Below the pieces are notes generated by a model, which was given only the letters and a program-made list of their open reading frames with translations, had not been told where the DNA came from and searched no databases. From a virus, in the IMG/VR virus record IMGVR_UViG_3300020416_001751, positions 1-25,850 of that record: a stretch of 25,850 nucleotides of DNA; one strand, written 5' to 3'. Of the stretch, positions 1 to 6,040 are shown piece by piece. The position numbers and the translations under genes are program-made. Numbering within the stretch: position 1 is the stretch's first letter; each line of letters starts with the position of its first letter.

Positions 1-199
1 AATGTCGCCGCCAAAATCAACGACGACGGCACACAGAAACTCGATATCAGAGACTTTCTTGAGTGCTTCATATTCGTCAGTGGTAAGAATTTTGAACTTC
101 GCCTGGCACTTTACATCCTGAAGTTCGCCACCATCTGTTGGCATTTTGATAGTGACCGGCCACCAGACCGTGTTTTCTTTTTTGAGCACAAAAGCCATG
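1..199 (-). CDS. Phage tail assembly chaperone-like protein (partial)
   Basis: This is the first 66 codons of a gene that runs off the left end of the window. It starts with ATG at 199-197, preceded by a GAGGT ribosome binding site six bases upstream. The visible protein opens MAFVLKKENTVWWPVTIKMP and continues with DGG, KCQAKFKILT and DEYEALKK. A short N-terminal beta region with a wPV..k.P.dGG pattern is typical of the small tail assembly chaperones encoded after the tail tube gene in siphovirus-tailed Mu-like phages. Such proteins coat the tape measure protein during tail assembly. Its position directly after the tail tube gene agrees. The assignment rests on position and pattern, and the C-terminus and any programmed frameshift lie outside. 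Confidence 0.6.
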
Positions 200-291
200 G
201 TTTACCTCATTTAATGAAGCCGTCCCTGGCTTACTTGAAAGACTGTTTAGCATCCATCAGCCGTTGCTATCGCCCAGCGGGGCACGTTGTA
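200..291 (-). other. Intergenic gap between tail tube and chaperone genes
   Basis: This 92-base gap holds the chaperone ribosome binding site and a small inverted repeat, AAGCC/GGCTT around 217-232. No T-run follows it. I see no promoter or gene here. Confidence 0.4.
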
Positions 292-1236
292 TCAGGCAGT
301 GGTTAAAACGCTGTCGTTACCGCGAATTACCCGAAAACCAATATCCCAGCACTGCTTGCCTTTTTGCGGGGAGGACTGAATAGTCAGCAGCTGAACACCT
401 GCGCTTGCTTCTTTCACAATCTCACCAGCAGCAATGCCGTGGGTAATTTCAAAGGGCACCACTGATGCTGCTTTAATCAGTGCAAATGGGTCGAAGGTAG
501 AAAGCGCCGGGGCTTCGATAATAAACTTGCCTTCCTCGCTCCAGTCATCAATGTAGATTTGATTAATTTCGGTGCCTTCGTCATGCTCAATACTGTTATT
601 GTCGGCCAGCTCGTACTCATAGAGGTTGAGCGCCTGGCCATCGAGCGTGAACGTGGTGTTGGCCTGACTAAATGGCAGCGGCTTTTGAAACGCGGTAAAG
701 CTTGGTGTAGGTGGCGCACCTTCTACGGTGTCGCCATAGATACCCTGTATTTCAGCGGTGATTTTAGGGATTTCGCCCATTTTGCCCGCTTTCGACAAAC
801 TCGCTTTTCCGGCTAACAGGATGTGCCACATGCCTTCCCAGTAGAAATACACGGTGCCGTCCAACTCGTTGGAGGCATTCAGGATCCGGTTATGGGTAAC
901 ATCACTAACATTAACCGTTTCATCCCGTGCTGCAAGTTGCACTAACGGGCTCCACGCTGCCGGGGTAACGTCGGTTCCAGAGCCTGCCCATTCAACCGGA
1001 GCGGTGATCGTAATTTTTTCACCGGTTTGAATAACCGGCTGGCCGCCTGACTGGCCATCATCCAGATCTCGCGTGATTTGTTCGCTCTGATACGGGTTAA
1101 CTGCAAGGCCGGTAGTCAGAATGGCCACCGGCGCAGCACCGTTGGCAATATAATCGGTGCCTTTGTCATCTACCTGGCGCTTAAGCGCCATCATGATGAA
1201 CTTGCGCTTATCTTTGTAACCTGGGGTAATGCTCAT
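292..1236 (-). CDS. Tail tube protein (siphovirus type)
   Basis: A 314-aa protein in the place where Mu has its sheath (L) and tube (M) genes. The protein is rich in beta-strand patterns with short acidic turns, for example VYFYWEGMWHILLAGKASL near residue 128 and a C-terminal Ig-like stretch (QLLTIQSSPQKGKQCWDIGF). It is far too short for a contractile sheath (about 490 aa in Mu), and its order (after gp37/gp38-like genes, before a chaperone) matches the major tail protein of B3/D3112-like Mu-related siphoviruses. It would form the non-contractile tube. The ATG at 1236-1234 overlaps the TGA of the upstream gene (ATGA), so translation is probably coupled. An internal start at residue 16 or 17 is possible but has weaker context. 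Confidence 0.7.
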   Translation of the reverse strand: MSITPGYKDKRKFIMMALKRQVDDKGTDYIANGAAPVAILTTGLAVNPYQSEQITRDLDDGQSGGQPVIQTGEKITITAPVEWAGSGTDVTPAAWSPLVQLAARDETVNVSDVTHNRILNASNELDGTVYFYWEGMWHILLAGKASLSKAGKMGEIPKITAEIQGIYGDTVEGAPPTPSFTAFQKPLPFSQANTTFTLDGQALNLYEYELADNNSIEHDEGTEINQIYIDDWSEEGKFIIEAPALSTFDPFALIKAASVVPFEITHGIAAGEIVKEASAGVQLLTIQSSPQKGKQCWDIGFRVIRGNDSVLTTA

Positions 1237-1442
1237 GCTTTAGTCTCCAGCGCTTTGGCTTGTTTGGCCGTGGTTTCGGTAGGGCGGTCTTCTACGTGCA
1301 CCACCTTAAGCTGGTAATGGGCGCTAATTTGCGCTTGCTTACCGGCACTGAGTTCGCCGTCTTTAAACTTGTTTTCGCCTGGCGCAAAGTCGATAGCTGC
1401 GCGGCGCACGGGGTGCTCACTACTGTTAGTCACAATAATCAT
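1233..1442 (-). CDS. Small tail-region protein in the gp38 (DUF2635-like) position
   Basis: A 69-aa protein, basic and lysine-rich at its C-terminus, between the gp37-type tail terminator and the tail tube. It occupies the slot of Mu gp38 (DUF2635), a short protein of unknown function; the pattern V.P..G...F..GEL is loosely compatible but I do not firmly recognise the family. Its ATG overlaps the TGA of the gene before it (TGATG), and its own TGA overlaps the ATG of the tail tube gene, so it is embedded in a coupled operon. A late structural or assembly role is inferred only from position. Confidence 0.6.
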   Translation of the reverse strand: MIIVTNSSEHPVRRAAIDFAPGENKFKDGELSAGKQAQISAHYQLKVVHVEDRPTETTAKQAKALETKA

Positions 1443-1864
1443 CAGTTAACTCCTTGGTACCAGGTGTTGGTTGTAAATCGGTCTATCCACCACAAGCCCT
1501 GGGGGGCGAATCCAACTAAATCGCCAGCACCTAATAACACTGGCTCAAAATCGGCGCTGGGTTTCCAGCCATATAAGCTATTGCGCAAGGCCGTGCGGTA
1601 CTGCTCCAGTTGCACCAGGGCTTTATCGCCGGTGCTGTCGTTAATGCTTTTAATGCCAATCACCACACCAAAGGTGATCACCATTTCCTGTAATGGCTGG
1701 CCTATATCCACATCGCGCGAATTGCCCGCAGGGCGTTCATTTACCGGCACCACATAGGCCACACTGCTGCGGTGGATGGGTTCGCCTATAGCTTCGCGCA
1801 CATTGGCCGCACCACCCACCTGATCGAAAATCGATTTAATGCGTGTTTGAACCAGGGTTAACAT
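1442..1864 (-). CDS. Mu gp37-like / tail terminator-like protein
   Basis: A 140-aa protein starting with ATG at 1864, directly after the TAG of the DUF1320 gene. The N-terminus (MLTLVQTRIKSIFDQVG) is an amphipathic helix, followed by a beta-sheet domain containing VAYVVPVNERPAGNSRDV and a conserved-looking QLEQYRTALRNSLYGWKP segment. This arrangement and length fit Mu gp37 and the tail terminator/head-tail joining proteins of Mu-like phages, which cap the end of the tail tube and join it to the head. The gene order (gpT, gp35, gp36, gp37) is the canonical Mu order, which supports the call. Confidence 0.75.
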   Translation of the reverse strand: MLTLVQTRIKSIFDQVGGAANVREAIGEPIHRSSVAYVVPVNERPAGNSRDVDIGQPLQEMVITFGVVIGIKSINDSTGDKALVQLEQYRTALRNSLYGWKPSADFEPVLLGAGDLVGFAPQGLWWIDRFTTNTWYQGVN

Positions 1865-2287
1865 CTAAATAAACCCTTTTGATTCTTCGCGGCTCCACAC
1901 ACTTACACCGCTTTGCATTTCGATGGCTTCGTCAGACGTTGCAACTTCCTCACTATCGCTAAGGCCTAAACGTACTTCGCCTTTGCCCACCGACTTTAAA
2001 AAGGCCAGTGCAGCGTCATAGCGTTTTTGCACTGCCTCTGGCACGCTGTTGTCGTATAAATTGAATCGGGCGATATCACCACAAAGCTTGGGCAATACGC
2101 TCGGTACCGCAGAAAGCGGCAGGGCATAACGCCCTCCCAAATAGCCATCAATCAATGCGCTGGCATCTGATATGGCGGCACCCGCGACCTGTGCATCTAC
2201 CGCACCGGTATTGCCCCGGTCAGTAAGCATGATTAACTCTTGCTCGCCAAACCGGTCTATCAGGTCGTTGGTGGTGCAGTAATTCAC
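1865..2287 (-). CDS. Mu gp36-like DUF1320 protein (head-tail connector)
   Basis: A 140-aa DUF1320 protein. It opens MNYCTTNDLIDRFGEQELIM with an N-terminal helix, then the family's SDASALIDGYLGGRYALPL segment and PKLCGDIARFNLYD, which I recognise from gp36 proteins of Mu-like phages. These are thought to form the head completion or connector ring. The start is GTG at 2287-2285, with a GGGAG ribosome binding site in the preceding gene's end; a three-base gap separates it from the gp35 stop. The C-terminus (SVWSREESKGFI) resembles tail ends in the family. Confidence in the family is high, and in the exact connector role moderate. Confidence 0.85.
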   Translation of the reverse strand: MNYCTTNDLIDRFGEQELIMLTDRGNTGAVDAQVAGAAISDASALIDGYLGGRYALPLSAVPSVLPKLCGDIARFNLYDNSVPEAVQKRYDAALAFLKSVGKGEVRLGLSDSEEVATSDEAIEMQSGVSVWSREESKGFI

Positions 2288-2290
2288 GGG

Positions 2291-2641
2291 TTATGCTCCC
2301 GCGTTTGCTGCGCCGGTTTCCTTACTCGCTTTGGTGCCTGCCTTGGCCGTGGTAGATTCGGTTTTCTTAGCAGGCGTTGCTTTTTCCTGCGCCGCTTTGG
2401 TGGCGGGGTGGGCCAACCAACGTTCGAGCGGTGAAGTATCAACGCCTTCCGGGATGGCATCGGCTGGCATTTCGCGAACAGACAGTTTCTTTTCGGCGTG
2501 AATGGCGTTGAGCTGGTCTTCACTGAGCTCATCTTTTGCGAAGGCGGTACCGGTGTCGGTAAATCCGAGACCGGCGCGGCGAAAGGAAGGCACGCTGGCC
2601 GTAATAACGAGAGCAATAATGGTTGCTTTGGTTACAGACAT
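2291..2641 (-). CDS. Mu gp35 / HI1506-like small head protein
   Basis: A 116-aa protein between the major capsid gene and gp36. The N-terminal part carries the pattern ASVPSFRRAGLGFTDTGTAF followed by DELSEDQLNAIHAEKKLSV, as seen in FluMu HI1506-like and Mu gp35-like proteins. A 35-residue Ala/Lys/Thr-rich low-complexity tail (KATPAKKTESTTAKAGTKAS) follows, which is likely disordered. The start is ATG at 2641 with a strong AAGGAG site. The role is unknown. A decoration or capsid-associated function is plausible because it follows the major head gene. An overlapping ORF in another frame is a shadow. Confidence 0.75.
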   Translation of the reverse strand: MSVTKATIIALVITASVPSFRRAGLGFTDTGTAFAKDELSEDQLNAIHAEKKLSVREMPADAIPEGVDTSPLERWLAHPATKAAQEKATPAKKTESTTAKAGTKASKETGAANAGA

Positions 2642-2654
2642 GATTTTCTCCTTG

Positions 2655-2682
2655 CAACCGGCTTACGCATGCAAGCCGGTTG
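2655..2682 (-). promoter_or_regulatory. Strong intercistronic hairpin after the major capsid gene
   Basis: A perfect 10-bp inverted repeat, CAACCGGCTT and AAGCCGGTTG, with an 8-base loop containing GCATGC. It sits between the gpT stop and the gp35 ribosome binding site. No T-run follows on either strand, so it is more likely an mRNA-stability or partial attenuation element than a classic terminator. Confidence 0.6.
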
Positions 2683-2706
2683 TTATAGTTGTAATGGTTG
2701 TAGGGC

Positions 2707-3636
2707 TTACAAGTAGTCAGGCGAAATTACGTTGAACATGCCGCGCAGTTCGTTACTTACCGCGCCTACGCCGCCATCGTCGATTAACTCACGTTCGTTA
2801 ATCTGTTTGGCTAACTGGTGCAGGCTCGCAGGCACTACCAGGGTTAAACGGTTTTTACCTAAGCCCAGTGGGCGGCCACCGTCTGCTTTAAAGCTGCGCA
2901 TCAGGTTAATGGCATCCCAAACAGTTTGGTAAGACAGGGTTTTCTTAACGCCCACCGCCATTTGCCAGAAGCCGTAGCCCACGTTGCAGCGGCAATCCAC
3001 GCCGTAGCGGAACGTTTTATTGGTAAACACCGCTTCATCATTCGGGTTATCCATGGCCACAAACTGCATGCCTTTGCGTTCCTGGAAGATGATGGGTTTT
3101 AAGCTGCGGCTGGTGTCCATGAGGTACCAGGCTTCGCCGTTGTACGTACCGTCTACAATTACGTTGGCAAACGAGGTATCAGAGCCAGAACCGTCAACTT
3201 CATCGTTTACCGGGTGGTCGGTATCAAAGAAGTACTGGCCGTCGTAGCAGGTTGTGGTAAAGCCTGCTTTTAATAGCGGGAATACCAGTTCATCAGGGAA
3301 GACCGACGCGGCATAACCCATTTCGTTCATCATAGGGGCGTAGACGCCCAGTACGTCGTCTTCAATGTCGTTACGGTCTACCGATACAGTAGATTCATAA
3401 TCTTTGTTGGTAATGGCGTATGAGTGCTCTTTAATGGATTGAAGCACACGATCACCCACCCATTCACGGAAGCCCGGCCATTGGCCTAACCAGCCATAGG
3501 TGTTTGATTTAGTGGCAGACGGAACAGTAGTGGCCACAGCGCTAAACATAGGCTCGCCTTTTACCTTGCCGTCTTCAAAGTTTTTACGGAATCCGGTGCG
3601 GATTGCGTTGAGTGTTGCGGAATTAACAATTGCCAT
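2707..3636 (-). CDS. Major capsid protein, Mu gpT type
   Basis: A 309-aa protein of the Mu major head subunit (gpT) family. Typical segments are visible: MAIVNSATLNAIRTGFRKNF at the N-terminus, then GWLGQWPGFREWVGDRVLQS, DRNDIEDDVLGVYAPM and DGQYFFDTDHPV. Many copies assemble the icosahedral head. The length matches Mu T (about 305 aa). It lies directly downstream of the protease/scaffold gene, as in all Mu-like phages. The start ATG at 3636 has a GGAGA site. No truncation is seen. Confidence 0.95.
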   Translation of the reverse strand: MAIVNSATLNAIRTGFRKNFEDGKVKGEPMFSAVATTVPSATKSNTYGWLGQWPGFREWVGDRVLQSIKEHSYAITNKDYESTVSVDRNDIEDDVLGVYAPMMNEMGYAASVFPDELVFPLLKAGFTTTCYDGQYFFDTDHPVNDEVDGSGSDTSFANVIVDGTYNGEAWYLMDTSRSLKPIIFQERKGMQFVAMDNPNDEAVFTNKTFRYGVDCRCNVGYGFWQMAVGVKKTLSYQTVWDAINLMRSFKADGGRPLGLGKNRLTLVVPASLHQLAKQINERELIDDGGVGAVSNELRGMFNVISPDYL

Positions 3637-3665
3637 GTGGGCGTTCTCCTATTTAATGAAGCGGC

Positions 3666-4250
3666 TTAAGCTTTTTCTTGCTTAAGGGTTTCGGCGTAGT
3701 CTTCGTGGCTGATGCCCAGTTGGTCGGCAATCGATTTCTGATCAGCCGTGAGCGCTGCCACACCAGTTTTGTCTTCCGCGTCGGGTTTAACCGCTGTGGT
3801 TTGCTTTCCATTCAACGCGGCAATGGTAGGGCGGCTGTCAATCAGTGTCTTCAGCGCGGCCATATTCGAATTGCCCAGGTCTTTCAGATAGGAAAGCTCT
3901 GCCTGGCTAATGAACTTGCCGTCCTTTTGTGCCTGGTCGATAACCTGGTCAACCGTGATGGATTCATGATCCGCTTTCAGCGCGGCCAGCTCGGTAACCA
4001 CCGCGTTATAGGTTGCTACTGGCACATGTTTGGAAATATCCACGGTACCACCGGCTTCTACCTGAGCGGTGAGGGCGGCAATTTTGGTTTCGCTTTCGGC
4101 GGCACCCTCAATTTGCGCTTTCAGGGCTGCCACTTTGGTTTTAACGTCTGGCTTGGTTAACTGGGCATGCAGGGCTGCTGCGTCGATGTCCTGGCTGGTA
4201 TCTACATCAATACCAAGCAGGCCAAATAAAAGGGCGAGTGCTTCATTCAT
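3666..4250 (-). CDS. Nested scaffolding protein (Mu Z-like), internal in-frame start
   Basis: An in-frame ATG at 4250 begins MNEALALLFGLLGIDVD inside the protease gene and is preceded by GGAG nine bases upstream. In Mu, gene Z is an independently translated C-terminal part of gene I and provides the scaffold for prohead assembly. The predicted 194-aa product is mostly helical and ends LGISHEDYAETLKQEKA. That the internal start is used is inferred from the site and from Mu biology. Confidence 0.6.
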   Translation of the reverse strand: MNEALALLFGLLGIDVDTSQDIDAAALHAQLTKPDVKTKVAALKAQIEGAAESETKIAALTAQVEAGGTVDISKHVPVATYNAVVTELAALKADHESITVDQVIDQAQKDGKFISQAELSYLKDLGNSNMAALKTLIDSRPTIAALNGKQTTAVKPDAEDKTGVAALTADQKSIADQLGISHEDYAETLKQEKA

Positions 4251-4925
4251 GGGCTTAGGCTCCGTGGGTTTAGTTTGCTTACTCTGAGGTTGGTTAGTGA
4301 GGGCAGCGGCTTCTGCCATGCCTTTTACTGCTGGGTCGTTGGTTAGGGCTGCGCTGTGCAGGTCGACGACCTGGCCGGTGGCTTTGTTGTACATCACCAC
4401 GGGGCTGTAAAACTTGTACTCGTCGTTTTTAATGTGTTCGCGGGCAGCGGGGGTAAACTTAAGCTGGGCGAACAATCCCTGTCCGGGCCTCCATTCAAAC
4501 TTTTCTCCCCAGGCGCTGGCCGGGGCTTTCTGGCCGTTCTCTTTGGCCAGCAAGGTTTGGTGGTCGTAATCGAATAACAGGCGTTGGCCGGATGCGGCAC
4601 GGGCGTTTAGCTGGGTAGATAACGCTGCGCCCGTTTCGTCATTAATCAGCCATTTATTACCTGGGACTTCGAAAGGGCGGCCATCGTAGGCGGCAAAATC
4701 ACTGCCCGGCAGTATTTGCTGCCAGGGCTGGTCTAAATTGATTTCGAATGAGCAGGCGGCAATGCCGAGTGGTTGCTCGCTCTGGTTGGACAGGGCGGCA
4801 AACTCTGGTTTTAAAATCGTATGATTTGAGATCATCGATTTCAACGAGCTGGCAGCCGCGAGCGCTGGCACTACATGACAGCCTCCTGATTCCGAATTGT
4901 GTATTTCGTTTGAGTGATTTTTCAT
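3666..4925 (-). CDS. Prohead protease with C-terminal scaffold (Mu I/Z)
   Basis: A 419-aa Mu I-family protein. The protease domain is about residues 50-200: a beta-rich start (PLGIAACSFEINL), GSDFAAYDGRPFEVP, LLFDYDHQTLLA with the family's DYDHQ motif, then APASAWGEKFEWRPGQGLFA and DEYKFYSPVVMYN. The part after about residue 225 is a long alanine/lysine-rich helical scaffold region. The protease processes the scaffold and capsid precursors in the prohead. The first ATG (4925) lacks a good ribosome binding site and follows a hairpin; a later ATG (MISNHTILKP, near 4833) is an alternative start. It sits directly after the accessory cassette at 4955-5900. Confidence 0.92.
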   Translation of the reverse strand: MKNHSNEIHNSESGGCHVVPALAAASSLKSMISNHTILKPEFAALSNQSEQPLGIAACSFEINLDQPWQQILPGSDFAAYDGRPFEVPGNKWLINDETGAALSTQLNARAASGQRLLFDYDHQTLLAKENGQKAPASAWGEKFEWRPGQGLFAQLKFTPAAREHIKNDEYKFYSPVVMYNKATGQVVDLHSAALTNDPAVKGMAEAAALTNQPQSKQTKPTEPKPMNEALALLFGLLGIDVDTSQDIDAAALHAQLTKPDVKTKVAALKAQIEGAAESETKIAALTAQVEAGGTVDISKHVPVATYNAVVTELAALKADHESITVDQVIDQAQKDGKFISQAELSYLKDLGNSNMAALKTLIDSRPTIAALNGKQTTAVKPDAEDKTGVAALTADQKSIADQLGISHEDYAETLKQEKA

Positions 4926-4947
4926 AGCCCGGACAGTATGCCGGGCT
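4926..4947 (-). promoter_or_regulatory. Hairpin between the HTH gene and the protease gene
   Basis: A 7-bp inverted repeat, AGCCCGG and CCGGGCT, with an 8-base loop lies immediately upstream of the first protease ATG. It has no T-run. It could lower read-through or translation at the junction between the cassette and the late operon. Confidence 0.4.
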
Positions 4948-4954
4948 GAAGGGG

Positions 4955-5179
4955 TTAGTCTGGTTTAGTCTGGGTTTGGGGATATTGGTATTTAATATTG
5001 ATAAGTTCCCAAAAAGCGGGATGCATTTTTCGCTCGCCACGCTCCCATTGCTGCCAAGCTCGACGGCTGGTGTGTAGCAATTCTGCGCAGGCATCTTGAG
5101 CGGACGTTATACCTGTATTGCTAGCTTGCTGCAATTGCTCCCTTAGATTAACAATGTCTTCAGGTGTCGGATTATTCAT
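4955..5179 (-). CDS. Small HTH regulator, Aca-like by position
   Basis: A 74-aa protein starting MNNPTPEDIVNLREQLQQAS. It is an XRE-like helix-turn-helix: helices around residues 6-17 and 22-34, then the recognition part with HTSRRAWQQWERGERKMHP and a helix AFWELINIKYQ. I chose ATG 5179, which overlaps the TAA of the gene before it; a TTG at 5203 would add eight residues. It is the last gene of a three-gene cassette with its own promoter and dyad operator. In anti-CRISPR loci a small HTH gene of this kind (aca) closes the operon and represses its promoter. The HTH is clear; the Aca role is inferred from context, and I cannot assign it to a numbered Aca family. Confidence 0.75.
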   Translation of the reverse strand: MNNPTPEDIVNLREQLQQASNTGITSAQDACAELLHTSRRAWQQWERGERKMHPAFWELINIKYQYPQTQTKPD

Positions 5180-5429
5180 TGCCAATTCCAGACACCTTAT
5201 CAATTACATTTGCTAAAGCATTAAACCGCTTTTCTGTGACCGCTTTTAACTGTCCGGTTACGATACACAGTTGGTCATAATCGTCAGTTTTTACCGCTTG
5301 CTCCAGCTGGGTGATTAGTGTTTTTTGCTCTCGCTCCCAGTCAGCCGCCCAATCACGGGCGACCTCCTGTTTAACTTCTAGCGATTTTGCTCGGTTTAAC
5401 CGCTCGCCTATACTTCTTCTTTTAGTCAT
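5172..5429 (-). CDS. Unknown 85-aa helical protein, candidate anti-CRISPR
   Basis: An 85-aa protein with no family I recognise. It begins with a basic stretch (MTKRRSIGERLNRAKSLEVK) and appears fully alpha-helical, with heptad-like segments VARDWAADWEREQKTLITQL and LKAVTEKRFNALANVIDKV. The ATG at 5429 follows the preceding gene by nine bases with an AAGGGG site; its TAA overlaps the start of the HTH gene, so the three genes form one operon. Size, operon with an HTH gene, and location between gpG and the protease gene are the usual setting of acr genes in Mu-like phages. The anti-CRISPR role is inference only. Confidence 0.7.
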   Translation of the reverse strand: MTKRRSIGERLNRAKSLEVKQEVARDWAADWEREQKTLITQLEQAVKTDDYDQLCIVTGQLKAVTEKRFNALANVIDKVSGIGNE

Positions 5430-5438
5430 TCCAACCCC

Positions 5439-5720
5439 TTAAAAATAAATATCAAATTTATCCCAATCACAAGCGTCGCTTTCGTCTTCGCAATCAAAAT
5501 TAATGATATCCCACTCAATTCTTCCTACAGTATCCTCTGGGTATTCACTGTTTGGATTTACCAGCGGCGCAGAATAGGTTGAATAGTTGTTGTTTGGGCT
5601 GTTGTCGAAAGTAGCTTGACCTACAGAGCGATACAGAATGCCCTCGTGGCGAAACTCAATCTCACCTTCGGCGTTAAAAGTAAAATCAATGTTTGCTGTG
5701 TTATCGAATTGGTAGTTCAT
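5439..5720 (-). CDS. Unknown 93-aa highly acidic protein, candidate anti-CRISPR
   Basis: A 93-aa protein starting MNYQFDNTANIDFTFNAEGE, with an AGAGGA ribosome binding site. It has about 20 Asp/Glu and only 4 Lys/Arg, with the acidic residues concentrated in the last 30 positions (EWDIINFDCEDESDACDWDK). It looks beta-rich and aromatic. Strong negative charge is typical of DNA-mimic inhibitors, including some anti-CRISPR proteins. It is the first gene after the cassette promoter and the CRISPR-repeat-like element. I recognise no homologue. A cysteine pair (FDC, DAC) near the C-terminus might form a disulfide or metal site. Confidence 0.7.
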   Translation of the reverse strand: MNYQFDNTANIDFTFNAEGEIEFRHEGILYRSVGQATFDNSPNNNYSTYSAPLVNPNSEYPEDTVGRIEWDIINFDCEDESDACDWDKFDIYF

Positions 5721-5788
5721 TTTTTTGTCCTCTAACCCGCAAGGGGTTTGTTAGTTTGAATTTAGTGGGGCATCGCCCCGTTTGTCGC

Positions 5789-5819
5789 TTTTCAATCCAC
5801 GCCCCTTGAGTGGGGCGAC
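5789..5819 (-). ncRNA. Solitary type I-C CRISPR-repeat-like unit (candidate RNA anti-CRISPR)
   Basis: Read on the minus strand, the 31-base element is GTCGCCCC, loop ACTCAA, GGGGCG, then TGGATTGAAAA. Type I-C repeats are about 32 nt, begin GTCGC, form a short GC hairpin and end GCGTGGATTGAAAC. The 5' GTCGC and the 3' run GCGTGGATTGAAA match exactly; only the last base differs. There is one copy, no second repeat at a spacer distance and no cas gene. Flanking GTCGC/GCGAC could also pair. It would be transcribed from the cassette promoter as part of the leader of the acidic protein gene. Published RNA anti-CRISPRs (Racrs) are such solitary repeat units in phages; they bind Cas subunits into non-functional complexes. 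The resemblance is seen directly, the activity is inferred. Confidence 0.78.
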
Positions 5820-5820
5820 T

Positions 5821-5838
5821 AAGTTAATTGCTTAACTT
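5821..5838. promoter_or_regulatory. Perfect inverted repeat near the cassette transcription start
   Basis: AAGTTAA and TTAACTT are separated by four bases (GCAA in the minus-strand RNA). It lies at or just after the expected transcription start. It could be a second operator for the HTH protein or a stable GNRA-type hairpin at the 5' end of the RNA. Confidence 0.5.
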
Positions 5839-5845
5839 GGTATTA

Positions 5846-5874
5846 AGATTATGCGCAATGCGCGTAATTGTCAA
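5846..5874 (-). promoter_or_regulatory. Cassette promoter with dyad operator between -35 and -10
   Basis: A perfect -35 (TTGACA, 5874-5869) is followed by -10-like CATAATCT (TAATCT at 17 bp, or CATAAT at 15 bp). The whole spacer is a 21-bp imperfect palindrome at 5848-5868 with arms ATTAtGCGC and GCGCgTAAT. A repressor bound here would block RNA polymerase, as Aca proteins do in acr loci. The HTH gene at the end of the cassette is the natural candidate. Confidence 0.65.
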
Positions 5875-6040
5875 CAAGTATTTTTATTTATTTTTCGAAG
5901 AGTGGAAATGTGGCGTGAATTCCATTTTCTAAACTCGTTATTCCCTGTTTAAATTTCACCAGAAACGTTTAAATACTTTTAAGGTGAGCTGGTCTACTAC
6001 TTTTAGCTTTAATGGCCTTAGAATGGCTTACAGCGCGTTT

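Larger units (their letters stand above)
5721..6040. other. 320-base non-coding control region of the accessory cassette
   Basis: There is no gene here. From right to left it holds an AT-rich stretch (6000-5880), a promoter with a 21-bp dyad, a perfect 7-bp stem with a GCAA loop, a single type I-C CRISPR-repeat-like element, a GGGGC-GAT-GCCCC hairpin at 5766-5778, a further AACCC/GGGTT hairpin near 5735-5750, and the ribosome binding site of the acidic protein. It is unusually long and structured for this otherwise tightly packed late operon. Confidence 0.8.

Noticed and set aside
2284-2616. 110-aa ORF overlapping gp35 in another frame
   Set aside because: Low-complexity Pro/Lys/Arg composition is the shadow of the Ala/Lys/Thr-rich gp35 tail; gp35 has the ribosome binding site and family match.
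4926-4947. Hairpin as a factor-independent terminator
   Set aside because: No T-run follows on the minus strand, so it is listed only as a hairpin.
4699-5094. 131-aa ORF spanning the end of the HTH gene and the start of the protease gene
   Set aside because: It runs across two better supported genes in another frame and shows no domain.
5784-5819. A CRISPR array
   Set aside because: Only one repeat copy is present, with no second repeat at spacer distance and no cas genes, so it is reported as a solitary unit.
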